Assembly (NCBI RefSeq): GCF_900177645.1
Contig: NZ_FXAO01000005.1
Coordinates: 437,889-501,888, forward strand
Direction: 5' to 3'
Length of the DNA: 64,000 nt
DNA from: Arenibacter troitsensis
GTDB taxonomy: Bacteria; Bacteroidota; Bacteroidia; Flavobacteriales; Flavobacteriaceae
The number at the start of each line of letters is the position of its first letter. Positions within the stretch are counted from its first letter, which is position 1. The position numbers and the translations under genes were made by a program. The notes under the pieces were generated by a model that worked only from the letters and a program-made list of their open reading frames with translations, was not told where the DNA came from and searched no databases. Shown in pieces: positions 54,511 through 63,595 of this stretch.

Positions 54511-56364
54511 TTATAATTTCTCAATATAAACATAATAGGCCGGATGCACCCTATTGTCCTTATCTATTAGCTGTGCTTCCATATCGTATTTCCCTGCTGA
54601 AACCTTAGTGGTGAAGGATACTTCCTTCTGTCCCTTTTCCACTTTAGCAGATTGCTCTACGTCCGCAACATACAAATAAGCATTTTCAAAATCCGATTTA
54701 ACACTTGCTGGCATTGTCCCATCCAGCTCCACTATTTTTTCCTGTGCCGGGAAAGTTGCGTTAATTTCCAATCCACTTTCCCGTGGGAATCTACATAGGC
54801 TAATTTTATATTCCCCATCTTCCACGAATTCTATCTTCCATCTTCCAGTAGCCTGAACCGCCCTTGTTGCCCCGTATTGATGCCACATACCGTTAAATTT
54901 CCCAGTTAACATATCGTGTGCGGAAATTCGACTAGGATTTTCTTGCGGTGATCCTACTTTTATATAGGCATATCTTTCGTTAACCCCCTCATCCACAAAG
55001 GACTGCCACCATCTTTCATAACCCTCTGCCAGTTTTTCAACCACCTCGGGATGTTGATCTATTACATTCTTGGTTTGACTGCGATCTGTGTTCATGTTAT
55101 AAAGTTCCGTTCCGTTAACGAACCTCCAATTATCATCCATAACAGCGTATTTTCTGTATTTTACCAAATTTTGAAGTCTTTGGGTATCTATATACAGCGT
55201 TCTATTGGGCCAATTATCAGCCTGCTCATATAACAAAGGCTTAAGGCTAGTGCCATCCAAGGGTTTCACAGGATTAAAATCCAGCCCCAATACATCCACA
55301 AAAGTGGGCAACAAATCATAGGCTGCGGCCAGTTTGTCTATATCCCTACCTCCGGTAAGTTGTCCGTCCGGCCAGCGGATAAAAAGGGGCACCCTATGTC
55401 CACCTTCATATTCACTCCCTTTACCTTCTCTTAAACCGGCATCGAAAACCTGATGCCCACCAGCAGTACCATTATCTGTCATAAAGATCAAGATGGTATT
55501 GTCCGCTATCTTCAGCTCGTCCAACTTCTTTTGCAGCAACTTAAAATTGTCGTCTATATTGGTTATCATACCATAAAAGCGTTGAAACCGCTCTTTAAGG
55601 CCATCTACACCCTTATACATATCCAAATACTTCTTTGGAAGGTTAAATGGGCCATGGGGAGCATTGGTGGCAATGTAACAGAAAAATGGGTCGTTTTTAT
55701 TTTCTTCTATAAAGTCCATAGCTTCTGAAAAGAAGACATCCGTACAGTAACCCTTGTATTTTTGAGTTTCCCCATTGTGCCAATAAGTATCGTCAAAATA
55801 ATCGTTGCCCCAATAGTCTGGTCCTTGGGTAATTCCTCCCCCACCATGCCTAACAACCTCATGAAAACCCCTATCTTCAGGGCGGTAGGGATAATTATCC
55901 CCTAAATGCCATTTGCCGAACATTCCATTGGTATAGCCATTTTGGGCCAAAACTTGAGGTAGAATTACCTCATCCTCAAACAGCAGTGAACGTCCGGTTA
56001 TGGTATGGAATACGTTAAGCCTATTGGTATGTCTGCCAGTCATTATGGCTCCCCTGGTAGGAGCACAGGTGGTGGACACATGAAAATTGGTAAAGCGCAC
56101 CGACTCCTTATAAAATGCATCTAGGTTAGGTGTCTTAATATATGGGTTTCCATAGCAGCCCAAATCTCCCATACCCTGATCGTCTGTAATTACAATAATG
56201 ACATTGGGTTTTTTCTTTTCTTGGCTTTGGGCCATTAAGCTCATTGGCATCACCAATGCAGCAAAAACAAAAACCTTAAAATATCCTACCAGCGAACCTA
56301 ACGGACGCAATTTGTCTATGACCATAATCCAACCTAATTTATTTTTGAACAATTTAGTTATCAT
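54511..56364 (-). CDS. S1-family sulfatase with C-terminal beta-rich extension
   Basis: Predicted exported sulfatase of 617 residues (604 if the Met at 56325 is used). Its signal peptide lacks a lipobox (FAALVMPMSLMAQ), so it is probably soluble in the periplasm, unlike the other five sulfatases. Asp61/Asp62 lie in VITDDQGMGD, the maturation motif C-A-P-T-R is at 100-104, and GKWHLGDNYP and TDNGTAGG follow. After the sulfatase core, residues about 480-617 form an extra module (WKIEFVEDGEYKISLCRFP, KVSAGKYDMEAQLID) that looks like a beta-sandwich, perhaps glycan-binding. It is downstream of susC2-susD2 with a 170-base gap, and convergent with the ECF sigma gene. Confidence 0.93.
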   Translation of the reverse strand: MITKLFKNKLGWIMVIDKLRPLGSLVGYFKVFVFAALVMPMSLMAQSQEKKKPNVIIVITDDQGMGDLGCYGNPYIKTPNLDAFYKESVRFTNFHVSTTCAPTRGAIMTGRHTNRLNVFHTITGRSLLFEDEVILPQVLAQNGYTNGMFGKWHLGDNYPYRPEDRGFHEVVRHGGGGITQGPDYWGNDYFDDTYWHNGETQKYKGYCTDVFFSEAMDFIEENKNDPFFCYIATNAPHGPFNLPKKYLDMYKGVDGLKERFQRFYGMITNIDDNFKLLQKKLDELKIADNTILIFMTDNGTAGGHQVFDAGLREGKGSEYEGGHRVPLFIRWPDGQLTGGRDIDKLAAAYDLLPTFVDVLGLDFNPVKPLDGTSLKPLLYEQADNWPNRTLYIDTQRLQNLVKYRKYAVMDDNWRFVNGTELYNMNTDRSQTKNVIDQHPEVVEKLAEGYERWWQSFVDEGVNERYAYIKVGSPQENPSRISAHDMLTGKFNGMWHQYGATRAVQATGRWKIEFVEDGEYKISLCRFPRESGLEINATFPAQEKIVELDGTMPASVKSDFENAYLYVADVEQSAKVEKGQKEVSFTTKVSAGKYDMEAQLIDKDNRVHPAYYVYIEKL

Positions 56365-56534
56365 TTTTTTTATTTATTATGAAAATATTATCTAATCATG
56401 ATACTATTTCCTTTCAACCGGATTTCCTATTATGAAACTTGGAAAACCCCACTAAATGCAACCTACTCCAACAAAAGTTCTAAGGTCGACATATTTAGGC
56501 TTTTCCACCTTAAAAATATCAAATTATCCTTAAA

Positions 56535-58040
56535 TTAATATCCAGGGTTCTGTACAAGGTTTTCATTGTTTCTCAATTCATCTGTAGGAATAGGGAACAA
56601 CAATTCCCTGGCAGTAAGGGTAGGGCCATATACAAATTTATGTCCAACAAAATCCTCAAAGTTTCCTGTAGTTACGTTCAAAGCCTTTCTTAGACGGACC
56701 ATATCGAACCAGGTGACATTTTCGTAGCTCAACTCGTGCCATTTCTCTTTCCAAACCGCTTCCCTGAATTGCTCTTTGCCAAGTCCCGTATATTCATCCA
56801 GTTCGGCTCTTCTTCTGATTTTGTTCAAGGCCTCTTCAGTTTCGATCGTAGGTCCGGAAATCTCGTTCTGGGCCTCGGCATAAATTAAAAGTACCTCCGC
56901 ATAGCGAATTAAGTCCCAATTAAGGTCACTACTTGCCGTTTCAAGATTGGCCACAATATCAAAATGTTTGTATAAAAAGTAGCCTCCCAGCACAACCGTC
57001 TCATTCCTATCGAATTTTGAAGTATAAGTGGTGTAGTAAAATTCCTTTTCTTCAACCCTTTTGTCTCCAGCTTCATAGGACTGTATAAAATTCTGATTGG
57101 CATAAATGGCACCAGTCTGCTCAGAATACGCTGAGATATTCATATTATAAGGGATTATCAATGGTTGCCAATTTGATGGATCTACAAAAGCTTCATATTG
57201 TACCATAAAAATATTCTCGCCAATATTATTGCTGGCCGGATCGTGAAGATCTGCATATGATGGAAATAGACTATATTGATCCGAATCGATTACTTCTTTA
57301 GCTTTGTCTGCGGCCTTTTTATAATATTCATTCCCTTTTTGCAGTGGATAGCCGGCCATGGTAAGATACACACTAGACAATAGGGATTTAACGGCACCCA
57401 AAGTAACTTTTCCCGTGGTATCGTTAAAGGGCAATCCAGAAGCCTCTGCCAATGTAAGATCTTCCTCGATGGAAGCATAGATATTTTCGACAGATTCAGG
57501 AGATGCATAAAGATTTTCCGAGCCCAGATCAATAGGATCTGTAATCAACGGCACGGAACCAAAAATTCTAACCAGGTTATAGTAATAATAGGCCCTTAAA
57601 AATCTGGCCTCGCCCATAAGTCTATTTTTCTTGGCTTCGTCCATAGCAATATCAGGAATGTTTGCAATGGCCAGATTGGCATTGGCAATTCCCTTATAGC
57701 TACTATCCCAATACGCTTTACCATATGCATTATCAGAGGTATTGGTCAAATTTCTAATAATATTGCTATTGTCAGCCTGGCCCAAATCACTATCGGCAAG
57801 TCCTGTTGCAAATTCCAACATTAGCCATGGGCTGCCCCCATAACTACCACCTCTAACCGATCTTAAACTGGAATATATGGAAATAACAGCCGATTCGGCA
57901 TGCTCGGCAGTTGCAAAATAACTTTCAGCCGTAATATTGGTGGGATCTGATTCCTCAAGAAAATCGGAACATCCCGTGGTAAGGAATAGTGAAAAGGCCA
58001 TTGTAAATAACCCAAATCGTGTTTTTATAGAATTTTTCAT
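56535..58040 (-). CDS. SusD/RagB family glycan-binding lipoprotein (SusD2)
   Basis: Surface lipoprotein of 501 residues, start at ATG 58040, lipidated Cys24 (LFLTTGCSDFLEES). SusD core: EARFLRAYYYYNLVRIFGSVPLI and KSLLSSVYLTMAGYPL. The C-terminal part has EEALNKIRRRAELDEYTG, WKEKWHELSYENVTWFDMVRLR and the final NLVQNPGY. It lies 16 bases after susC2. It is clearly divergent from SusD1 in the ligand-binding half, so the two pairs are likely to take different glycan fragments. Confidence 0.95.
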   Translation of the reverse strand: MKNSIKTRFGLFTMAFSLFLTTGCSDFLEESDPTNITAESYFATAEHAESAVISIYSSLRSVRGGSYGGSPWLMLEFATGLADSDLGQADNSNIIRNLTNTSDNAYGKAYWDSSYKGIANANLAIANIPDIAMDEAKKNRLMGEARFLRAYYYYNLVRIFGSVPLITDPIDLGSENLYASPESVENIYASIEEDLTLAEASGLPFNDTTGKVTLGAVKSLLSSVYLTMAGYPLQKGNEYYKKAADKAKEVIDSDQYSLFPSYADLHDPASNNIGENIFMVQYEAFVDPSNWQPLIIPYNMNISAYSEQTGAIYANQNFIQSYEAGDKRVEEKEFYYTTYTSKFDRNETVVLGGYFLYKHFDIVANLETASSDLNWDLIRYAEVLLIYAEAQNEISGPTIETEEALNKIRRRAELDEYTGLGKEQFREAVWKEKWHELSYENVTWFDMVRLRKALNVTTGNFEDFVGHKFVYGPTLTARELLFPIPTDELRNNENLVQNPGY

Positions 58041-58056
58041 TTTTGTCTTTTTTAAA

Positions 58057-61000
58057 TTAGAATGTTGCATTCAACCCGATCATAAATACCCTGGGCTTGG
58101 GATATTGATCAAAATTAACCTCTCCTTGTCCGAAAGTATTATCGCTGGTTTGCACCTCAGGGTCATAACCTTGATATTTTGTACTAACAAAGAAGTTTTG
58201 CGCAGAAGTATATATCTTAAGTCTATTGAGTTTTATTTTTTCAGTCATTTCGGAAGGAAAATTATAGCCCAACAGAAGGTTTCTGCCCCTAATAAAAGAC
58301 CCATCCTGGATCATATGGGAAGTATCCAAGTTATCATAACCTGCGGACACTGGTCTCCACTGGGCAATTGGTGTATCCTGATTATCAGGGGTCCAACCAT
58401 TCAGTACAGTGGATAAGCTATTTGCAATACCCTGGCGATTTTCCTGAGGGCGTGTCGTAATATACATGATATCATTACCATACTGGAATTGCAGATCTAC
58501 CAACAATTCAAAATTCTTATAACGGAAGGTATTGATAAAACTACCGTATCCATCCGGTATACCTTTCCCTATTATTGTACGGTCCGCTTGGTTGATAACC
58601 CCATCATTATTTCTGTCCTCTATTTTCACATCGCCTGGCAGCCTAAAATATTTAGCTGCTTCCGCCTCTTCATCGGTTCCCCAAGTTCCCAGGTGAACCA
58701 ATCCGAAAAACGAACCTACAGGTTCCCCTTCCCTGATTATGGTACGACTAGAGAATATATCACTACCGCCGGAAAGCGCAACTACTTTATTCTTGTTCAT
58801 GGCGATATTGAAATCGGTTTCCCATGAGAAATCCGTAGTCATTATATTCTTTGTATTCAAGGAATATTCGAATCCTTTATTTTCCATACTACCTATATTC
58901 CTAAATACCGAAGCATAACCACTACTGGTTGGTACCGGGGAATTTAAAAGCATATCCGTGGTCAACTTTCTATACACATCCGCCTCCATAGAAACCCTAC
59001 CATTAAAAAGACCCAGCTCTATACCGGCATCTACCTGTTCAGTTTTTTCCCATTGCAAGTTGGGGTTGGCCAACCTGTCTATACCAATACCATTTACTAA
59101 GGCATTGTTAACTACGTAGGCATAGTTTCCAAGACCTGAAAGCGCACCATAAGCCGGAATTTCCGAGTTACCGGTAACACCATAACTAGTACGTAATTTA
59201 AGATTTGAAATTGCTGAAGATTCCCTTAAGAAATTTTCTTCGGACACTTTCCAGGCCAATGCCGCTGAAGGAAAGAACGCATATTTATTGGTAGCACCAA
59301 ACTTTGATGAACCATCTACACGCCCTGTAACCGTAAGTAAATATTTATTCTGCAAGCCGTAGTTGATTCTTCCAAAATAAGAATTAAGTCCATAGGCATA
59401 TGCACTAGAACTTGGCGTACGTACCACAGAGCCTGCCCCCAAATTATCATAAGAGAAAAAATCATCCGAAAAATTTTGTGAACCAGCACTGAAAGTGGAA
59501 CTGTTGACATGTTGCCATGAAATACCCAATAAACCCGTTAAGGAATGAATCTCGGCAATCTCCTTCTGATAGGTTAAATAATTTTCAAACTGCCATGATA
59601 GATATTCGCTCAATGACCTAGTGGCATAGCCGTTCGTATTAGTACCAATAAAACTTAGTTCCCTACCGGCATATTCATTAATTTTTTGGTCGATACTATT
59701 AACCCCCAAAGACGTTCTTAGGTCCAATCCTTTGGCCAAAGTAATATTGGCAAAAATATTACCAAGCACAGTATTGGTTTTTAGGTATCTCTTGTATTCT
59801 TCTGCAACCCTTACCGGATTGGGACCTCCTTCCATACCAGGGTAATCCGCATTACTGGCCCAGGTACCATCAGGATATTTAACGGGAATGATAGGAATAT
59901 TTTCTATCATATTCCTTCCCACCCATGAAGCATGTATAACTCTTTCGTTTTGATTATTATAGCTTAAACTACCGCCCACTTTTAACCAATCCTTAATGCT
60001 GGAGTCAAAAACAAATCGACCTGAATATCGCTTCAACCACGAATCCTTCATAATACCCTCTTCGTTCATATAACCCAAAAAGGCTCCATAACTACCCTTC
60101 TCGTTTCCTCCGGTAAAAGATAATTGATGATTTTGGGTAAATGCAGGTCTTGTAACTTCATCCTGCCAGTCCGTATCATAAATTGGATCTCCGTTGGCGT
60201 CGAACAATCTTGGATCGTTCCTCTTTAAGGCAGGATCCGTATATTTACCGTTCGCAAAGCCTACAGCATCATATTTCTCTGCATTTTGGTAGGCTACCTC
60301 CTCGATCATTAAGAATTCCTCGGAATTAAGTACCCCAACCTTTTTGGCGAGCGTACCCAAACTATAGTAACTGTCATAACTGATTCTACCACCAGTATTG
60401 CTTCCTCTTTTAGTAGTTACCAAAACTACACCATTGGCACCTCTAGATCCATAAATAGCGGTTGCCGAGGCATCTTTTAATACTTCTACAGAAGCAATAT
60501 CATTAGGATTGATATAATCTATAGGCGTACTATTGTCCGCAAGGCCCGTTGAAACCAGTATAACCCCATCTACAACGTATAAAGGATCATTAGCAAGACT
60601 TACCGAAGAGTTTCCACGGATTCTAATATTTGATTTCCCTCCTGGCCTACCGGAATTGATAGAAACACTTACTCCTGGCATTTTACCCGATAAGGATTGC
60701 GTAAGGTTTGCTGCGGGTCGCTCTTGAAGCTCTTCCGAGGAGACAGAACCTACAGCTCCTGTTAAATCACTTTTCTTTTGGGTTCCGTAACCTATCAGTA
60801 CCACTTCATCCAAACCTGCAGCACTTTCTTCCAAACTTACAGCAATGGTCGTTTGCCCATTAAGAGTAATTTCTTTAGTGGCATAGCCAATATAAGACAC
60901 TACAAGGGTTGTATTTTCATTGGCTACTTCAATGGCAAAATTACCATCGAAATCTGCAGTAACCCCATTGGATGTCCCTTTTTCAACAATGTTGGCCCCT

Positions 61001-61209
61001 GGCAAGGGTACACCATCGGCATCCGTAATGGATCCATTTATCTGCATTTGCAGCTCATCGCCAATCAATATGGATTCCAGAGGCGTTAAAATCCCATTTA
61101 AGTCCGTTTTTGCATTGGCAAGAAACATAACCATGGAACAAAAAAAGGTAGTCCATAGTACCTTTTGCGTAGGTTTAAAACCACGCACTGGTTCATTTTT
61201 TCTTTTCAT
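58057..61209 (-). CDS. SusC/RagA TonB-dependent transporter without STN domain (SusC2)
   Basis: Outer-membrane transporter of 1050 residues. The N-terminus (signal at about 17-33, FFCSMVMFLANA) leads directly into the carboxypeptidase-regulatory-like domain at about 55-128, the TonB-box-like DEVVLIGYG, the plug (NPNDIASVEVLKDASATAIYGSRGANGVV) and a beta-barrel ending in RVFMIGLNATF. There is no STN domain, so it should not signal to FecR. Residues 63-114 nearly repeat residues 150-201 of SusC1, at the DNA level too. susD2 follows after 16 bases. It imports oligosaccharide with SusD2 using TonB energy. Confidence 0.95.
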   Translation of the reverse strand: MKRKNEPVRGFKPTQKVLWTTFFCSMVMFLANAKTDLNGILTPLESILIGDELQMQINGSITDADGVPLPGANIVEKGTSNGVTADFDGNFAIEVANENTTLVVSYIGYATKEITLNGQTTIAVSLEESAAGLDEVVLIGYGTQKKSDLTGAVGSVSSEELQERPAANLTQSLSGKMPGVSVSINSGRPGGKSNIRIRGNSSVSLANDPLYVVDGVILVSTGLADNSTPIDYINPNDIASVEVLKDASATAIYGSRGANGVVLVTTKRGSNTGGRISYDSYYSLGTLAKKVGVLNSEEFLMIEEVAYQNAEKYDAVGFANGKYTDPALKRNDPRLFDANGDPIYDTDWQDEVTRPAFTQNHQLSFTGGNEKGSYGAFLGYMNEEGIMKDSWLKRYSGRFVFDSSIKDWLKVGGSLSYNNQNERVIHASWVGRNMIENIPIIPVKYPDGTWASNADYPGMEGGPNPVRVAEEYKRYLKTNTVLGNIFANITLAKGLDLRTSLGVNSIDQKINEYAGRELSFIGTNTNGYATRSLSEYLSWQFENYLTYQKEIAEIHSLTGLLGISWQHVNSSTFSAGSQNFSDDFFSYDNLGAGSVVRTPSSSAYAYGLNSYFGRINYGLQNKYLLTVTGRVDGSSKFGATNKYAFFPSAALAWKVSEENFLRESSAISNLKLRTSYGVTGNSEIPAYGALSGLGNYAYVVNNALVNGIGIDRLANPNLQWEKTEQVDAGIELGLFNGRVSMEADVYRKLTTDMLLNSPVPTSSGYASVFRNIGSMENKGFEYSLNTKNIMTTDFSWETDFNIAMNKNKVVALSGGSDIFSSRTIIREGEPVGSFFGLVHLGTWGTDEEAEAAKYFRLPGDVKIEDRNNDGVINQADRTIIGKGIPDGYGSFINTFRYKNFELLVDLQFQYGNDIMYITTRPQENRQGIANSLSTVLNGWTPDNQDTPIAQWRPVSAGYDNLDTSHMIQDGSFIRGRNLLLGYNFPSEMTEKIKLNRLKIYTSAQNFFVSTKYQGYDPEVQTSDNTFGQGEVNFDQYPKPRVFMIGLNATF

Positions 61210-61973
61210 TTTAAAGTTTTTAAGTTTTTCAAGAATTCTAGTTGGTTTTCAACTTTTCCGTAACCATTAGTTGCCGCTCAAAACTCAATGGACGGATAGT
61301 TGCACCATCGAATTTATTAACATTAAGTGGTCAAGGATTGAGTGTAATCAAATATAGACTCCCCCCACAGCCACATCTTGCTCATATCGCCCAATCATTT
61401 GCTCAGAACATGCGTTCTAGAATAATAAAATTTAATTTTTTGATTTTAAACCTGTTATATGTAGTCACGTGCACAGGCATAATTTGGAAAAGTCAGATAA
61501 AAACATGAATAAAAATCCAAAGGCATACTATATGTAGCACAGCTAGGAGCGATATCCGACCAATGGTCTAGGTAAACCATGTTCTTATTTTTAGGTTGAA
61601 GTTATTTATAGAGGTAGGAGTAGGGTTACTTTTTTCACAATAAGTGAGATTTTAATATCACAAAACTTGCCCACCTGAACGGAACGTTCGGGTACGGGAA
61701 TAATATCGGAAGATTCCTTCCGTAGCATCATATGCTCTCCCTTAAGAAATTGACCGTACCTATTTAATTGCATAACAAGGAAAAAATCGGGACCCATTAT
61801 ATGTCCTGAAAAACTGCATGGAGAAACCCATTAGGCACTCTATGGGAAAGGGTGAGATGCGGGGCTTTTAAACCGCTTTTACCCTTACCAAAATATTTCA
61901 TACCCATAGCACATTAAACCACAAGGCAATGATTTAGCGTTGCGGAGTCCTGTCCCTTTGCCAAAACTTATTG
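61210..61973 (-). other. Long leader region between a sulfatase and susC2
   Basis: A 764-base stretch without a sure gene. A minus-strand open frame at 61606-61797 (63 codons, GPDFFLVMQLNRYGQFLKG and on) and other-frame open sequence just upstream could be a decayed gene, but I recognise no family. Hairpins lie at 61673-61693 (9-bp stem with a GAA loop) and around 61845-61890. The 140 bases before susC2 should contain its promoter. Confidence 0.35.
61349..61356 (-). promoter_or_regulatory. Possible -7 element of susC2-susD2
   Basis: On the minus strand this reads TATATTTG, an exact TAnnTTTG match 140 bases before the susC2 start. No -33 TTG at the normal distance. Confidence 0.35.
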
Positions 61974-63572
61974 CTAATCCCGCGTAACCTTGCTACCCCA
62001 CCAATCTTCGTTGGGTTCAAAATCTTTGGCTAAGAATTCTAGACGTTGCGCTTCCAAAGCAGGCCAACTTTCATTTACAATTCTATTTTGCCGCTTTTGA
62101 GCCAATTCTGCATTGTATTCAGGGTCTTTGGTTGGCATATTGGCACCTACCTCTCTAAGCCAGCCATGAAGCTTTTTACTTAACTTTTTAGCGATATCGG
62201 GATATTGTACAATCACGTTGGACTGCTCTGCTGCATCATTGGCCAAGTTATAAAGCTCTTCGCTTCCATCCTCCCAATAATGGATGAGTTTCCAGTTTTC
62301 CTCCCGAATAATTGACGATGGGTTACCGCCTTGATTGCCATAATGGGGATAATGCCAGAACAATGGTCTTACCACATCCATTTTTTTGCCCTCCAGGATC
62401 GGTTTTAGACTAATACCATCTATATGTTGTTCGGATAAGCCATCAATATTGGCAAAATCCAATATAGTTGGATAGAAATCAGTACCTATAACAGGAAAAT
62501 CGCTTTGCGTGCCTCCATTATTAAGCCAAGGTACCTTAATAAAATAAGGTTCCCGAATACCACCTTCCCATTGATATCCTTTGCCACCCCTTAAAGGGAG
62601 GTTACTGGTAGAAAAGGAATCCCCTGAGGCTACTCCACCATTATCAGAAGTAAATATCACTATGGTATTATCCTCAAGTCCAGTATCTTTCAAAGCCTGC
62701 AGTACCACTCCAACGGCATCGTCCATACTTTCCACAAGTCCGGCGTATATAGGGTTATCCTGTACTTGTCTGATAGGCAGGACCCGCTCCATCTTATAAC
62801 CATTTTCGGTTATGCCCAATGCTTCTGCTTTATCCCTATATTTTTTCCATTTTTCCTGGGTGGTCTGTATGGGGCCATGCACCGCATAAAACGAAAGAAA
62901 AGCGAAAAAAGTGGAATCTTTGTGCTGTTTGATGAATTCTGCGGTTTCGATACCCAAGCGCATGCTAAGGTTCTCACCATCCACTTTATTAGGCAACACT
63001 GGATTGTCCCAAGGTGAAAAATAACCTCCCATTGGACTGCCTTTGTCCCAACCTCCTTTGTTGATATCAAATCCGTGATCCTCAGGATAAGATCCTTCTG
63101 AGCCCAAATGCCATTTACCAGCAAAAAAAGTTTTATACCCCCCTTTCTTCATAGCCTCGGCTATGGTCACATCATTTGCCGGTAAACTGTGTACGTATTC
63201 GGCAGGTAGTAGTTTATCGTGACGATTATGGGAACGCCATGCCGTACCGGATGCAGCACCTATCCAGTCCGTGATTCCGTGTCTAGCAGTAAATTTCCCG
63301 GTCATAATACTGGCCCTTGAAGGACTACAAACCCGGCTGGCAGCGTAACCTTGGGTAAACACCATGCCATCTTTTGCCAATTTATCAATATTTGGTGTTT
63401 CGTAATATTTACTGCCGGTTATACCAAGGTCCACCAAGCCCAAATCATCGACGAGTATAAAAACTACGTTAGGTTTTTGAAATAAGTTTTCAGATTGTTG
63501 TTGGCAGCCAACCATTAATAAGCCCAGTGTAAAGCAACCAACAATAACGGGTAAAATTTTGGAGAAGCGCAT
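61974..63572 (-). CDS. S1-family sulfatase, lipoprotein
   Basis: Predicted sulfatase of 532 residues with a lipoprotein signal (Cys23 in LLMVGCQ). Asp42/Asp43 are in LVDDLGLVD, and the maturation motif C-S-P-S-R is at 82-86, followed by TGKFTARHGI. FAGKWHLGSEG, TSDNGGVASG and LRGGKGYQWEGGIREPY follow. A long insert between the formylglycine motif and GKWHLG (SGTAWRSHNRHDKLLPAEYVH) is an individual feature that may shape the substrate pocket. The C-terminus is extended and basic. It lies 23 bases after the DUF1080-type gene on the same strand. Confidence 0.94.
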   Translation of the reverse strand: MRFSKILPVIVGCFTLGLLMVGCQQQSENLFQKPNVVFILVDDLGLVDLGITGSKYYETPNIDKLAKDGMVFTQGYAASRVCSPSRASIMTGKFTARHGITDWIGAASGTAWRSHNRHDKLLPAEYVHSLPANDVTIAEAMKKGGYKTFFAGKWHLGSEGSYPEDHGFDINKGGWDKGSPMGGYFSPWDNPVLPNKVDGENLSMRLGIETAEFIKQHKDSTFFAFLSFYAVHGPIQTTQEKWKKYRDKAEALGITENGYKMERVLPIRQVQDNPIYAGLVESMDDAVGVVLQALKDTGLEDNTIVIFTSDNGGVASGDSFSTSNLPLRGGKGYQWEGGIREPYFIKVPWLNNGGTQSDFPVIGTDFYPTILDFANIDGLSEQHIDGISLKPILEGKKMDVVRPLFWHYPHYGNQGGNPSSIIREENWKLIHYWEDGSEELYNLANDAAEQSNVIVQYPDIAKKLSKKLHGWLREVGANMPTKDPEYNAELAQKRQNRIVNESWPALEAQRLEFLAKDFEPNEDWWGSKVTRD

Positions 63573-63595
63573 TCCTATTTTATTCGTGTTCTACA

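Noticed and set aside
61606..61797. 63-codon minus-strand frame upstream of susC2
   Set aside because: Protein-like in part, but no family recognised and neighbouring frames are equally open, so it was not listed as a gene; mentioned in the gap entry only.
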